From Bacillus sp. EB600 (GTDB lineage Bacteria; Bacillota; Bacilli; Bacillales; Cytobacillaceae): a stretch of 58,519 nt of DNA. This document shows, in pieces, positions 1 through 8,780 of the stretch. A model generated the notes under the pieces. That model was not told the DNA's origin, made no database searches, and saw only the letters and a program-made list of their open reading frames with translations. Numbering within the stretch: position 1 is the first letter of the stretch; each line of letters begins with the position of its first letter. Both the position numbers and the translations under genes were made by a program. The stretch spans positions 1 through 58,519 of the forward strand of contig NZ_JAEVLT010000029.1 in NCBI RefSeq assembly GCF_024494385.1. The letters are read 5' to 3'.

Positions 1-303
1 ACTGTATAAGAATTTAATTATTTATGATATGGGTTACAATCAGGAGAAATTTCGTTTGAGACAACAGAATTATTGTAAAATAAGGCTACGGCTTTTTTTC
101 CCTTTTTAACAATGAAATCGTCTTAATCGTATGAAACTAACGGAGTAGGTTATTTTTAAGAAAATAAGATATAAGGGAATTTATTAGCTTAGGGGGTTAT
201 AATGGCTCACAATTTATAAATCTAAGCCTACCTCAGCTTATGGAATAACTTGAAACACCCAGATTATTTATGCTGCTTATCCCCAATAAAAATAAGCATC
301 CAA

Positions 304-513
304 TTATTCGGATGCATACTTAATTATTCCATGTAAATAAACTGAGTATTCTCTATGTACATATTCTCTTAATTTAATTTTTTGTTCTGTTTCTAAAAGT
401 CTAACCAATTCTTGAATCTTTTTTTCATCTTCTTTTGTAGTAGGAATTTCTAATGAAAACATATTACCTCGACTACCATTTAATAATCTTTTTAATAACT
501 CAGCTTTATTCAT
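304..513 (-). CDS. small hypothetical protein (69 aa)
   Basis: Small charged protein that I do not recognise. An in-frame ATG lies farther upstream at 546, but the ATG at 513 follows a clear AAAGGGG ribosome binding site at a normal distance, so I chose it (N-terminus MNKAELLKRLL). The C-terminal half (about residues 28-60) is rich in E, K and L and is probably helical. No membrane segment or signal peptide is visible. It lies 75 bp downstream of another small minus-strand ORF (589-753), so the two may be co-transcribed. No function is assigned. Confidence 0.5.
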   Translation of the reverse strand: MNKAELLKRLLNGSRGNMFSLEIPTTKEDEKKIQELVRLLETEQKIKLREYVHREYSVYLHGIIKYASE

Positions 514-588
514 TGAGTCATCCCCTTTAGCTGTTATATTCGACATAAAGTGGACTTTTTCCTTGGAATATCTTATATTGTTTCAAGT

Positions 589-753
589 TTACCGACTTTC
601 CACTAAAAGCATCTGATTACAGGTACCCTGATAGAAATGGATAGCTTTTTTTATTTGCTTTTTTTTGTACCAGTTGCTATCGCCATCTTCATTTAGCCTA
701 TATAACTTATTGGTAAAAACATTAGTATAAAAATCTCCATTTCTTAGCCTCAT
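589..753 (-). CDS. very small hypothetical protein (54 aa)
   Basis: Reading the minus strand from the ATG at 753 gives 54 codons ending in TAA at 589. The start follows a strong AGAGGTGGG ribosome binding site. The N-terminus reads MRLRNGDFYTNVFTNKLYRL and the rest is basic, with a run of lysines near residue 31. I do not recognise the family. It sits just upstream of, and on the same strand as, the 69-aa ORF at 304-513. The ribosome binding site and clean frame support a gene; its shortness keeps the confidence moderate. Confidence 0.4.
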   Translation of the reverse strand: MRLRNGDFYTNVFTNKLYRLNEDGDSNWYKKKQIKKAIHFYQGTCNQMLLVESR

Positions 754-1003
754 AATATCCCACCTCTAATGTATATAAACTGTATTATGCCCAAGATACC
801 CACCTAGAGTCATTAGACATGTACAGTCCAAAAATCCCATGGATATACATGGAAAAGACGTGACAATCAAGGGCGTAGGGACAGAGCATGGAAAGTATGT
901 AAAGTAAGGAATACCTGCAGCTGAATTTTTCCTTATTCAGCTAACGGACAGGATTGTTTAAGAAGGAAATATGAGTATCGTTCTTGAGAGGGGTATTGTG
1001 GAA

Positions 1004-1264
1004 ATGGAATTTTATAAGTGTGAAGGTTTTTGGAACAAGGATAGTAAGTATAAACAGATTGAATATACGATAAACGACGAAATAATAAAAAAAGCAGAAG
1101 CTACTTTGGGAATTAAATTCCCTCAGTCATTTATTGATTTAATGAAAATACAAAATGGTGGAGAACTAAACTTTCCTTATTTTTTATTGCCTGATTTAAC
1201 AGAAAAACAAAAAATTCCTAGCATTGAACCTATTCATTTTAAAGAGGATGATTTGAGTAGTTAA
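1004..1264 (+). pseudogene. SMI1/KNR4 (SUKH-type) immunity-like protein, C-terminally truncated
   Basis: The 86 residues from the ATG at 1004 resemble the N-terminal half of SMI1/KNR4 (SUKH) proteins: a helix, then the 'LGIKFPQSFIDLMKIQNGG' type segment, then a short PYF/LLPD strand. The family is usually 130 residues or more. Here the frame stops soon after the first half and nothing downstream continues it, so I read it as a 3'-truncated gene. SUKH proteins often neutralise polymorphic toxins. The 100 bp upstream have a short open stretch that could be a toxin tail, but I cannot identify it. Confidence 0.5.
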
Positions 1265-1739
1265 TTCACATAAGCGATTTTATCAGCAATCAAAAAAGAC
1301 CTTCGGCTGGAAGCTCCTTTTAGCTGCTTGTTCAATTAAAGCGCCTTTTAATGGAATCTAAACTTAATAGAGTAACATATAAGACAAGTCTAAAATTATA
1401 ATTCGTATATTTGCCCATCATCCGAATGTGATAAATCAATCAAAGTAACAGCAGCCACATTAACACTAAATTCTTGTTCAATTATTTGTTTATTTACACT
1501 AACTTGTATTTTTGCAATTTCATTTTGGTTTGAAATGCACGTGCCAACTTTTCACAGGTTTTCCCCTGAATAAAGTTGAAATCTACGATATTAATCTTTT
1601 GCTATTACGTCCAATTTCGGAGGTTAAAAATTTATTTATTGTAAATGGAGGATAATCTTAATTTATTTTTTTGCATATATGTAAGTATTTTTTTATGAAA
1701 AATAAAAAAACTTAAAAATGCTTAACAAAAGTACTTAAT
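1265..1739. other. intergenic region with a decayed minus-strand coding fragment
   Basis: No intact gene. On the minus strand, about 1396-1534 reads as the end of a protein (…NVAAVTLIDLSHSDDGQIYEL, then stop). A further piece appears in another frame up to about 1620, which looks like a frameshifted remnant of unknown family. The last 100 bp before 1740 are very AT-rich and would hold the promoter of the DeoR-type gene, although I see no convincing ribosome binding site there. Confidence 0.35.
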
Positions 1740-2534
1740 ATGACTTATAATGATTTTAAAAAGAAGATGATTGATATTTACCAAGAGGAAAGATTATTGA
1801 TGATTTTAGAATATCTAAAAGATCAAAATAAGATATCCAATCAGGAAATCTGTAATATGTTGAACATTTCTCGTGATACTGCACGTAGAGACATTATCAA
1901 ATTAGTTGAGGAAGGAACTGCAATTAGAACCCATGGAGGAATTGCATTACCACATCTGAAAGATGAAATAAAAGCTTATAAAGAGCGATTACATACTTCA
2001 ACAAAAGAGAAGTATTTGATTGGAAAAGCTGGTTCAACTTACATTCAAGAAGATGAATTATGTTTCCTTGATGTCTCAACAACAGTTAAATGTCTTTGTG
2101 AAGCATTGGAAGTCCCCTCAACTCTGTATACTCATTCACTTGATAACGCAGAAGTACTATCAAACAAAAAAAATATAAAGGTACACTTAATCGGAGGAGC
2201 ACTTAATTTCGAAAATCGATTTTTTTATGATCCAGACATTGCTATAAAATTAAATAATATTTACTTCGACAAAGTCTTTTTAGGGGCAACCGGATTTTTA
2301 GAAGATGGAGTTTACTTTGCAAATCGAGAAGATGCATATATTAAAAAGATTGTGGCAAAGCGTTCTAAACAAGTCATTCTTTTAGCAGACTATGAAAAGT
2401 TTAATCACACTAGCCGCTATAAAGGATTCTCATTTTCTAGTATAGATACGTTGATCACGGATAAAGAGCCACCTCCTATATTTTTAGAAAAATTGGAAAA
2501 ATCAGATGTAGAAATTGAAATCGTTAAAGAATAA
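1740..2534 (+). CDS. DeoR-family transcriptional regulator
   Basis: This 264-residue protein has the DeoR layout. An N-terminal winged helix-turn-helix covers about residues 18-70 (motif NMLNISRDTARRDIIKLVEEG), followed by the sugar-phosphate sensor domain with the family's DVSTTV and GGALN-type loops (about residues 80-250). DeoR proteins usually repress sugar or polyol catabolic genes and respond to a phosphorylated intermediate. It lies 36 bp upstream of an oxidoreductase gene and a transaldolase-like gene on the same strand, so it probably controls that small cluster. The first ATG has a poor ribosome binding site. A start at 1767 (MIDIYQEERLL) is equally likely and better matches the usual N-terminus. 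Confidence 0.85.
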   Translation: MTYNDFKKKMIDIYQEERLLMILEYLKDQNKISNQEICNMLNISRDTARRDIIKLVEEGTAIRTHGGIALPHLKDEIKAYKERLHTSTKEKYLIGKAGSTYIQEDELCFLDVSTTVKCLCEALEVPSTLYTHSLDNAEVLSNKKNIKVHLIGGALNFENRFFYDPDIAIKLNNIYFDKVFLGATGFLEDGVYFANREDAYIKKIVAKRSKQVILLADYEKFNHTSRYKGFSFSSIDTLITDKEPPPIFLEKLEKSDVEIEIVKE

Positions 2535-2570
2535 ATGAAGAAGTATTAAAATAAGGAAAGAGGTTGGAGA

Positions 2571-3554
2571 ATGGTACGTGTTGGGGTAGTCGGTACAAAT
2601 TGGATAACAGACCAATTGCTAGATGCCGCAAAACCAGTTAAAAACTTTGAACTAACAGCTGTTTATTCCAGAACGAGTGAAAGAGCAAATGAGTTTGCAA
2701 ATAAGTATAATGTTGAAAACATTTTTACGAATCTTGAAGAAATGGCCTCAAGCTCAATAATTGATGCAGTATATATCGCTACACCGAACTCCTATCATGC
2801 ACAACAAGCGATATTATTTTTAAAAAACCGCAAACATGTTTTATGCGAAAAACCTTTAGCAGCAAATGCAACAGAAGTAAAGAAAATGGTTGAAACTGCA
2901 AAATTAAATAATGTGTTATTGATGGAGGCCATGAAATCGACACTTCTTCCTAACTTTAAAATCATCCAAAACAATCTACACAAAGTAGGCCAAATTCGAA
3001 AATTCTTTTCAAGCTATTGCCAGTATTCATCGCGTTACGATAAATATAAAGAAGGAATTGTACTAAATGCCTTTAATCGAATTTATGCAAACGGAGCATT
3101 GATGGATCTCGGTATATATTGTTTATACCCATTAATAGCATTGTTTGGAGAACCACGTGATATAAAAGCAACTAGTATTATGTTGGAATCAGGTGTAGAT
3201 GGTGAAGGTAGTGTGCTACTTAAATATGAAGATAAAGAAGCAGTCGTTATGTATTCAAAAATTAGCAACTCTTACTTACCTAGTGAAATTCAAGGTGAAA
3301 ATGGCTGCATGATTATAGATAAATTGCACACACCAGAACAAGTAGAGATCCGTTATAATGATGGATCTATTGAACAATTGACAGTTGAACAACCGTATCC
3401 CGTAATGTATTACGAAGTAAAAGAATTTTTAGATTTAATCGAAAATAGAGATACAGAGTCTTCAATAAACTCTTATAAAAATTCATATAAAACAATGAAA
3501 GTGATGGATAGAATAAGAGAACAAATCGGCCTTAATTATCCAAATGATAATTAG
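2571..3554 (+). CDS. Gfo/Idh/MocA-family NAD(P)-dependent oxidoreductase
   Basis: The 327-residue protein starts with a Rossmann strand (VRVGVVGTNWITDQLL; one glycine of the usual GxGxxG is altered to GTN). It then has the family hallmark CEKPLAANATEV near residue 92, where EKP contributes to NAD(P) binding and catalysis. The C-terminal part is the mixed alpha/beta substrate domain. Family members oxidise or reduce sugars, inositols or sugar acids. Its place between a DeoR-type regulator and a transaldolase-like gene suggests a sugar or polyol pathway. The exact substrate cannot be read from sequence. A GAAAGAGG ribosome binding site precedes the ATG. Confidence 0.85.
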   Translation: MVRVGVVGTNWITDQLLDAAKPVKNFELTAVYSRTSERANEFANKYNVENIFTNLEEMASSSIIDAVYIATPNSYHAQQAILFLKNRKHVLCEKPLAANATEVKKMVETAKLNNVLLMEAMKSTLLPNFKIIQNNLHKVGQIRKFFSSYCQYSSRYDKYKEGIVLNAFNRIYANGALMDLGIYCLYPLIALFGEPRDIKATSIMLESGVDGEGSVLLKYEDKEAVVMYSKISNSYLPSEIQGENGCMIIDKLHTPEQVEIRYNDGSIEQLTVEQPYPVMYYEVKEFLDLIENRDTESSINSYKNSYKTMKVMDRIREQIGLNYPNDN

Positions 3555-3593
3555 TGTAAATCTGATCTTATTTAAAAATGAAAGGATGTTGAA

Positions 3594-4277
3594 ATGATGT
3601 TATTAGTGATTGATTCAGCTAACATAGAGGATATTAGAGAACTTGTTGACTATTTTCCAATTGACGGTGTAACTACAAACCCTAGTATTATAGTTAAAGA
3701 AAAAAAGAACTTTTTATATTTACTTAAAGAAATTAGAGATGTAATCGGAAATGATAGAGAGTTATACGTACAAACATTAACATTTAAAGCCACAGAAATT
3801 ATTGAAGAAGCAAAGTATATTATCGAAAAAGTTCCAGGTAAAGTGGTCATTAAAATTCCTGTTACAATCGAAGGGATAAAGGCAATTAAAACATTAAAAA
3901 CATTAGGTATCAGAACAATGGCGACGACAATATACACACCGCTACAAGGATATGTTGCAGCAAAAGCAGGTTCATCTTATGTAACTCCCTATGTTAATCG
4001 CATTGATAATCTTGCAGGAGATGGTATACAAGTTGTTAAAGAATTAACACAAATATTGGATAAACATAAGTTTAACTGTCAAGTACTTGCTGCAAGTTTT
4101 AAAAACGTTCAACAAGTTCATAATGTTTGTATTAATGGAGCACATGGTGTAACACTTGCACCAGATATTATTAAAAATTTACTTTCACATCCTTCAACTG
4201 AAGCAAATGTCAGCATGTTTAACGATGACTGGTATAAAGAATATGGTGTAAAATCCTTATTAATAAATAATGCTTAA
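3594..4277 (+). CDS. transaldolase / fructose-6-phosphate aldolase-like protein (TalC/MipB type)
   Basis: At 227 residues this matches the short transaldolase class rather than the 310-residue classical enzymes. The N-terminus has DSANIEDIRELVDYFPIDGVTTNPSI, where the TTNPS loop binds phosphate. Lys87 in GKVVIKIPVT aligns with the Schiff-base lysine of fructose-6-phosphate aldolase. The family makes or breaks C3-C6 sugar phosphates by aldol chemistry. It is the last gene of a three-gene cluster with the DeoR regulator and the oxidoreductase. Two adjacent ATGs (3594 and 3597) are possible starts after a GAAAGGA site. Confidence 0.88.
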   Translation: MMLLVIDSANIEDIRELVDYFPIDGVTTNPSIIVKEKKNFLYLLKEIRDVIGNDRELYVQTLTFKATEIIEEAKYIIEKVPGKVVIKIPVTIEGIKAIKTLKTLGIRTMATTIYTPLQGYVAAKAGSSYVTPYVNRIDNLAGDGIQVVKELTQILDKHKFNCQVLAASFKNVQQVHNVCINGAHGVTLAPDIIKNLLSHPSTEANVSMFNDDWYKEYGVKSLLINNA

Positions 4278-4498
4278 GCTACCGACACGTTTAAGGCTAC
4301 CTTCAAGTAACGAGTAAGAGTCTGAAATTGAAATAAAACTAAAGAAAGACGCTCAATCTCGTCTTGTCGTGCCAGATACTCTTTGGCAAGTGATTGTCAA
4401 CACACCTGGATGGTTTTTCAATTGAAGATTTAAAAAATGAAGGTTTGTAAGTGAGAAATTTGGCTTTTTCTTATTTGAATTTCCTTAACATTGTAAAT

Positions 4499-4878
4499 GT
4501 GCGGTTATCTATACTTCAGAGTAAAAAATCTTGGTTTGATAAGCGTTTTACATTGAAGACATGTAAACAATGTAATCGTCTTGATAACGAGCATCGCCGT
4601 CTCAAATTCTACTACCGTTTGTTGCCTTGAAGGCAACTAAAACGCCTTAAGGCGTTCTCTATTAGTAGAATGCTTTTGCTCTTCACCGGAATAACACATA
4701 TAATGGCACAGTTTATCCAAGCATGTTTATTCGCTGCCTTTTTATTTTTAATCTTCACTACTTTGAATACATTGTTTACTGAAGTTAAGATATCAAGTAT
4801 TCAAAGTAACCTTTCATTCAAGTTTTCTTCTTAGAATATTTTAAATACTAATGATTTTCTTAGTATAGATAACCGCAC
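4499..4878. mobile_element. 380-bp palindromic element with 17-bp perfect inverted repeats (MITE-like)
   Basis: The ends are perfect 17-bp inverted repeats: GTGCGGTTATCTATACT at 4499-4515 and its complement at 4862-4878. Inside lies a nested structure. An outer stem ATTCTACTA/TAGTAGAAT (4606-4614 and 4663-4671) encloses two perfect hairpins, GTTGCCTT-G-AAGGCAAC (4621-4637) and AACGCCTT/AAGGCGTT (4641-4656). No long ORF is present. This looks like a non-autonomous transposable element or the deletion derivative of an insertion sequence. I see no clear target-site duplication. The stretch before it (4278-4498) has only a possible decayed protein tail (DGFSIEDLKNEGL then stop, near 4400-4450). 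Confidence 0.6.
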
Positions 4879-5007
4879 TTTCCTGATGCTACCCATTTTT
4901 AGAACAAGTTATTTTTTAGGACTTAGTAATTGTTGAAAAAGTAAAAAAAGAGGAGTTTTATTCCTCTATGTCAAATTAGAATAGAAAAAAGAAGGGGGAG
5001 AATAAGA

Positions 5008-5238
5008 TTGACGCAGAGGGCACTTGGAATGTTTATGATTCCAGTACATACTAAAGTCCAATTAGAGAATGAGTTTAAGGAAATAAAAAATAAATACGAA
5101 CAATTGAATCCTAATAAGGAAATCATATTAGATGTTAGACCGAACCTATCTGGTGTGGAATTTAATGGGACTGAGGACATTAATTTTTATGTTACAGTAT
5201 CATTAAAGCTAAAAGGAAAAGAAAAGACAATCAATTAG
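5008..5238 (+). CDS. small hypothetical protein (76 aa, TTG start)
   Basis: The TTG at 5008 follows a strong GAAGGGGGAG ribosome binding site, which supports translation in spite of the unusual start codon. The 76-residue product contains a helical stretch (TKVQLENEFKEIKNKYEQLN) followed by two predicted beta strands (KEIILDVRP and INFYVTVSLKL). I do not recognise the family and nothing nearby suggests a role. The gene stands alone between the palindromic element and a convergent acetyltransferase gene. Confidence 0.5.
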   Translation: MTQRALGMFMIPVHTKVQLENEFKEIKNKYEQLNPNKEIILDVRPNLSGVEFNGTEDINFYVTVSLKLKGKEKTIN

Positions 5239-5531
5239 GCTACAGGATTTCGTTTCCTTCTAGCTTTTAGCTAATTTTATAAAAGGGACAGAAAATGATA
5301 TGCTGCTATCTCTACATAATATCCATTACATAAAAAACACGTATTGAGGCGACTTTTTTTCTCCAGTTTAGCATCCTTGGGGTCCCCACATTTCTTAGTT
5401 CTGGAATGAAAGTAAAGCCGATCCAGCTTTCAGGTGTTCAGTAGCAAAAGGAGCCATCGGAAAAGCTTTCGGTAGCCAAACTATGTTCCTTTCCGATGAA
5501 TTAACAAAAAGGAGAAGAGTTAAAAATCCAT
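5239..5531. other. intergenic region, convergent genes
   Basis: About 290 bp between convergent genes. I see no coding frame with a plausible start. A short inverted sequence around 5460-5490 might serve as a terminator for the acetyltransferase gene, but it lacks a clear U-run. Confidence 0.3.
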
Positions 5532-6107
5532 TTACAGATTTTCTAATAAATTTTCATTTTTATTTTCTTGATTAAAGGTCAAAACCTTACTAACTGGTTC
5601 ATATGATTCTCCATAAAAATAATGGTCTTTATAGGTGTGAATCAAATCATATGTTTCTTTCATAGCTTCAAAGATCTTTTCTTCCGACTCATTATTAGGA
5701 GCCCAATAAAGAATCTCCATCTCATTAACCTCTTTTGTTGCCAGGGATCTTCTTCTATACCCAATTGACATAGCATGCTCAAACCCTTCACGCTTATAAA
5801 AATGTAGTCTTTTTTCAGTATCACTGTCTTCATAGTTAACTGGTTCTACCTCAAGTAATATCGGTTTATTTTTTTGTTTCATCTTTTCTATAAGCTTATG
5901 CCCTAGCCCTTGACCACGGGTATTTTTTGAAACAAAAAGGTAATCAATAAATACAAAATTGTCTAGTTCAGCGTACATTAAAACATGATTAGGACCCTCA
6001 TTTTTATGATATATATCTGATCGCTCTTTAAGTAGTGTTTCCATGTGCTTTTTTGATTTCATTTCTTCTACGGGAAAATATTGATTTAACTTTTCATACC
6101 AATGCAT
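5532..6107 (-). CDS. GNAT-family N-acetyltransferase
   Basis: The 191-residue protein carries the GNAT acetyl-CoA-binding motif A (VSKNTRGQGLGHKLIEKM, about residues 78-95), preceded by a core strand (FVFIDYLFVS). A conserved HFYKREGFEHA segment near residue 127 corresponds to motif B. GNAT enzymes transfer an acetyl group from acetyl-CoA to an amine; the substrate is unknown here. The C-terminal 50 residues extend past the core fold. The start ATG is preceded by AAAAGGAG. It is transcribed alone, towards the 76-aa gene. Cytoplasmic, with no signal or membrane segment. Confidence 0.85.
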   Translation of the reverse strand: MHWYEKLNQYFPVEEMKSKKHMETLLKERSDIYHKNEGPNHVLMYAELDNFVFIDYLFVSKNTRGQGLGHKLIEKMKQKNKPILLEVEPVNYEDSDTEKRLHFYKREGFEHAMSIGYRRRSLATKEVNEMEILYWAPNNESEEKIFEAMKETYDLIHTYKDHYFYGESYEPVSKVLTFNQENKNENLLENL

Positions 6108-6897
6108 TATTATACTCCTTTTAACGTTTTTCCTGAAAAGTATTCAATTAAAACAGAAATGTCTTTAATGCAAGTATTCGTAAATTTTCTTATTTAATAC
6201 GAATTTTTTTTAAAAGCCCCATCCTTGCATCAAAGATAGTGATTGTTTCAAATCTTCATCCAAGTTGAGGTTAAGGGGATGATCATGATCTTTACAATGA
6301 TCAGCCAATGACAATATAGAGATCTCATCTAGAGCAAGAATGTTCTATATTTCTAGGTGATTACCACATTGTGAGAGAAAACGGAAAAAATGAGGAAGCC
6401 CGGTAGGACACCCGGACTTCATGCTATGGTTTGCAATTGTTGTCTGTCAAGAGATAAGGAAGATCTAGGTAACGCATTTAATATGTCATTGATTGTTTAC
6501 AGTTTAGTTAATGGATAGGAACAATTTGGTAACATTCTTATTAAAAAAGGAGATTGACCGTGAACCAAGAAAATTGGGCATTTTCTCAGTAGTTTCCCCT
6601 GGGCTAAAATTCTGTTCGTTGACAGAACAATTTGACAAGGTTCTAAAAAGCATACTTTTAAGCAAGCTTACGGGTGAAGATGCTTAGACGGAATGCTCAT
6701 ACATCTAGACTTTGATGTCGATCGACTCTTTTCTATCAGTGCTCAAGCATATAAAAATAGTCATCCACTTTTGAAGGTGAATGACCATAGACCAGAGCAG
6801 TAGAAAAACTTTGACGAGTTGCTTTCCCTATTTTATGAAACATACTTCTAATTAGGCTAAGGTGAAAAAAAGAAGGTCTGTCCAAGCAGACGGTCCT
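6108..6897. other. 790-bp gene-poor region with coding debris
   Basis: No intact gene. On the minus strand near 6206-6340 a frame reads NILALDEISILSLADH… and ends QGWGF then stop; upstream it is broken by a stop, so it is probably a gene remnant of unknown family. On the plus strand around 6670-6800 another short open stretch (MLIHLDFDVDRLFSISAQA…) is also interrupted. An imperfect hairpin (GAAGCCCGG…CCGGACTTC) lies near 6394-6420. Confidence 0.35.
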
Positions 6898-7725
6898 TTA
6901 AAATTTATACTCTACAAAAGAGGGAAGTCTCAATAAACCTGCTTTTGTGAAATTTCTAAACTTTACTCGACATTTAATTTTCGGTTCCAGGAAGATAAAC
7001 TTCTTGTTTTCTTCTTTTATTAGATCTTGATACTGTTTATAAAATACTTTCTTTGCTTCAGGGACCATAAACTCCATTATTCCACCTGGTTTTAAATGGC
7101 CATTTTCCTCAACCGCCAGCAACAATCCGAATTTATCTTTCCTTAAACCGGTTACGAATACATCCTTATATTGATAGTTGATGACTTTTAACCAATCTTT
7201 TGAGCGTTTATTTATTTGGTATTTCGATGATGCCTTTTTCAGCACAATACCTTCTAGCTCTTTTTGTTTTACAACATCATAATAAGCTTCTGCATGGCCA
7301 TACATCCATTGAACCTTCACAACCGTTTCAGTTTGTTTAAGAACGGAATCAAGCAATTCTTTTCTTTCGATTAACGATAGGGTTAATTTTTCTCCTTTAA
7401 AATAGATCATATCAAACACACAATATTGAATCTTGTGTTCAGATCTTCGTGACTGAAATCTTTCCATCATTGCTTCAAAATCTGGTCTTCCGTATATATC
7501 AGTTACAATGATTTCTCCATCTAACATTGTACCGTCAGGAATATCAAGATTGAGCAGTTCAGGAAACATAGAAGTTACTTCATTATTGTACCGGGTGTAA
7601 AGTTTTATGGTGTTATTAAATTTAGATAGGATTAATCGTATCCCGTCTAACTTTAATTCCGTTATATATTTATCATCATCAAAGGGATGATCAATTTTGT
7701 GTAATAACATTGGTGAAACAAACAA
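6898..7725 (-). CDS. stand-alone ATP-dependent DNA ligase (LigD ligase-domain type)
   Basis: This encodes a compact ATP-dependent DNA ligase of about 275 residues. Motif I is ELKLDGIRL, with the adenylated lysine at residue 25. Motif III-like DGEI, motif IV EGIVLKK and motif V DWLKV follow in order, and then comes an OB-fold-like C-terminal part. Only the ligase domain of LigD is present, with no polymerase or nuclease domain, and no ku gene is adjacent. Such enzymes seal nicks, often in repair or spore DNA repair. I place the start at the TTG at 7725 because GAGGTGGT lies 5 nt upstream; a longer frame begins at 7740. A YolD-like gene lies upstream on the same strand. Confidence 0.85.
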   Translation of the reverse strand: MFVSPMLLHKIDHPFDDDKYITELKLDGIRLILSKFNNTIKLYTRYNNEVTSMFPELLNLDIPDGTMLDGEIIVTDIYGRPDFEAMMERFQSRRSEHKIQYCVFDMIYFKGEKLTLSLIERKELLDSVLKQTETVVKVQWMYGHAEAYYDVVKQKELEGIVLKKASSKYQINKRSKDWLKVINYQYKDVFVTGLRKDKFGLLLAVEENGHLKPGGIMEFMVPEAKKVFYKQYQDLIKEENKKFIFLEPKIKCRVKFRNFTKAGLLRLPSFVEYKF

Positions 7726-7846
7726 AACATACCACCTCAACTTAATGGTAACATATAAAACTACAAATTTACTTCTTCTTACAAATGGTAATTTAAAGTA
7801 AATAACTCTACATTAAGGGATTTGCCCCTTCTAAGAAATTGGTCTG

Positions 7847-8248
7847 TTAACGTGAAAAGTATGTTTCTATTGAATAAGTAACAAACCATGGGTCCTTTTT
7901 TCTTTTAGCAAAAAGGTGATGCAATCTTCTACTTAGTAAGGACGTCTGTAATGGATGAGAAATACTGATGGATTCCTGTTGATCCTGAATTTGAATTTTT
8001 TTCTTTAGAGGATCAATTTTCTTTACAAGTCCAACGCGTGCAGTAAAAAAACCGTTTTTCCATGTAATCTCTAATAGCATTTGAGTTTTCAGACTTTCAG
8101 ATAGAAGCCGTTCCATCTCTTCTATTTTGGTTTCATCTAAAAGTGGTCTAGGTGTTTTCAAATCATCCAGCCGAAGTTCCTTCAACATTTTTATGTTTTC
8201 TGGCATTAAAAAAACTCGCCACTTCTTATTTCCCCGATCTCTAAGCAT
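7847..8248 (-). CDS. YolD-like protein
   Basis: The 133-residue protein begins MLRDRGNKKW and continues with FLMPENIKMLKEL, typical of the YolD-like family. In Bacillus, YolD-like genes often accompany UvrX/YqjW-type error-prone polymerases, and they belong to DNA-damage-related loci. Here the neighbour is instead the stand-alone ligase, 121 bp downstream on the same strand, so the pair may be a repair unit (inference). The central part has a beta-rich segment (MLLEITWKNGFFTARVGLV) common in this family. GGAGGA precedes the ATG. Confidence 0.8.
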   Translation of the reverse strand: MLRDRGNKKWRVFLMPENIKMLKELRLDDLKTPRPLLDETKIEEMERLLSESLKTQMLLEITWKNGFFTARVGLVKKIDPLKKKIQIQDQQESISISHPLQTSLLSRRLHHLFAKRKKDPWFVTYSIETYFSR

Positions 8249-8433
8249 AAAAATTCCTCCATTCGATTTATTATAGGAACATTAGTTCTATAAATTCAAG
8301 GCGTGTCTACCGGAAAATTTTATGATATGCCTTAATTCTTCGAAATTTACTTCATTAACTCACCTTCTGGAATTATTGAGAGGAGCTGAATAATTTCCTT
8401 TTTTTTGTTCATATTAAACTGGAGGTGAAACGT

Positions 8434-8622
8434 ATGAAAGAAAATAAGTGGAAGTTAATTGGCGACGCAAAGGAGTACCTTAATGACTTCAGAGGAGCTG
8501 AAGCCAGGGAGATGAGCAAGGAGGAAATAGCTTCCTTCAGAGGGATTCTGAGTGAGCTTGAAAGGGAAATAAAAGAGGTAAATAGTGAGCTGGACTTTGC
8601 TGAGAGTAATATTGAGAGCTGA
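8434..8622 (+). CDS. small hypothetical protein (62 aa)
   Basis: The ATG at 8434 is preceded by GGAGGTGAAACGT, an excellent ribosome binding site. An in-frame GTG at 8425 lies inside that site and is not the start. The product is highly charged and probably all-helical, with a likely coiled coil over residues 30-58 (E, L and K heptad-like spacing: GILSELEREIKEVNSELDF). I do not recognise the family. It is followed at once by gene debris cut by an IS21-type fragment. Confidence 0.55.
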   Translation: MKENKWKLIGDAKEYLNDFRGAEAREMSKEEIASFRGILSELEREIKEVNSELDFAESNIES

Positions 8623-8624
8623 GA

Positions 8625-8780
8625 TGATTACACCGCATTTCAAGAAATAAATTCAGATAGAAGTGTTCAAACATATGCACCATTCGCATTAAACAATGAT
8701 ACTCCTACAGTTCAAGTTGATTTCAATAGTAATTTGTTTAATCAGAAACTTACATATGAAATACCAGTTCAAGGCAGTTG
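8625..8780 (+). pseudogene. fragment of an unknown protein cut by the IS21 remnant
   Basis: An open frame without a start reads DDYTAFQEINSDRSVQTY… and ends VQGS then TGA at the point where IS21-like sequence begins. It looks like an internal part of a larger beta-rich protein. I cannot name the family. The abrupt end at the transposase remnant suggests that an insertion or deletion removed the rest. Confidence 0.35.

Noticed and set aside
840..905. Possible toxin tail upstream of the SMI1-like fragment
   Set aside because: The open stretch is too short and two frames are equally open, so no family can be assigned.
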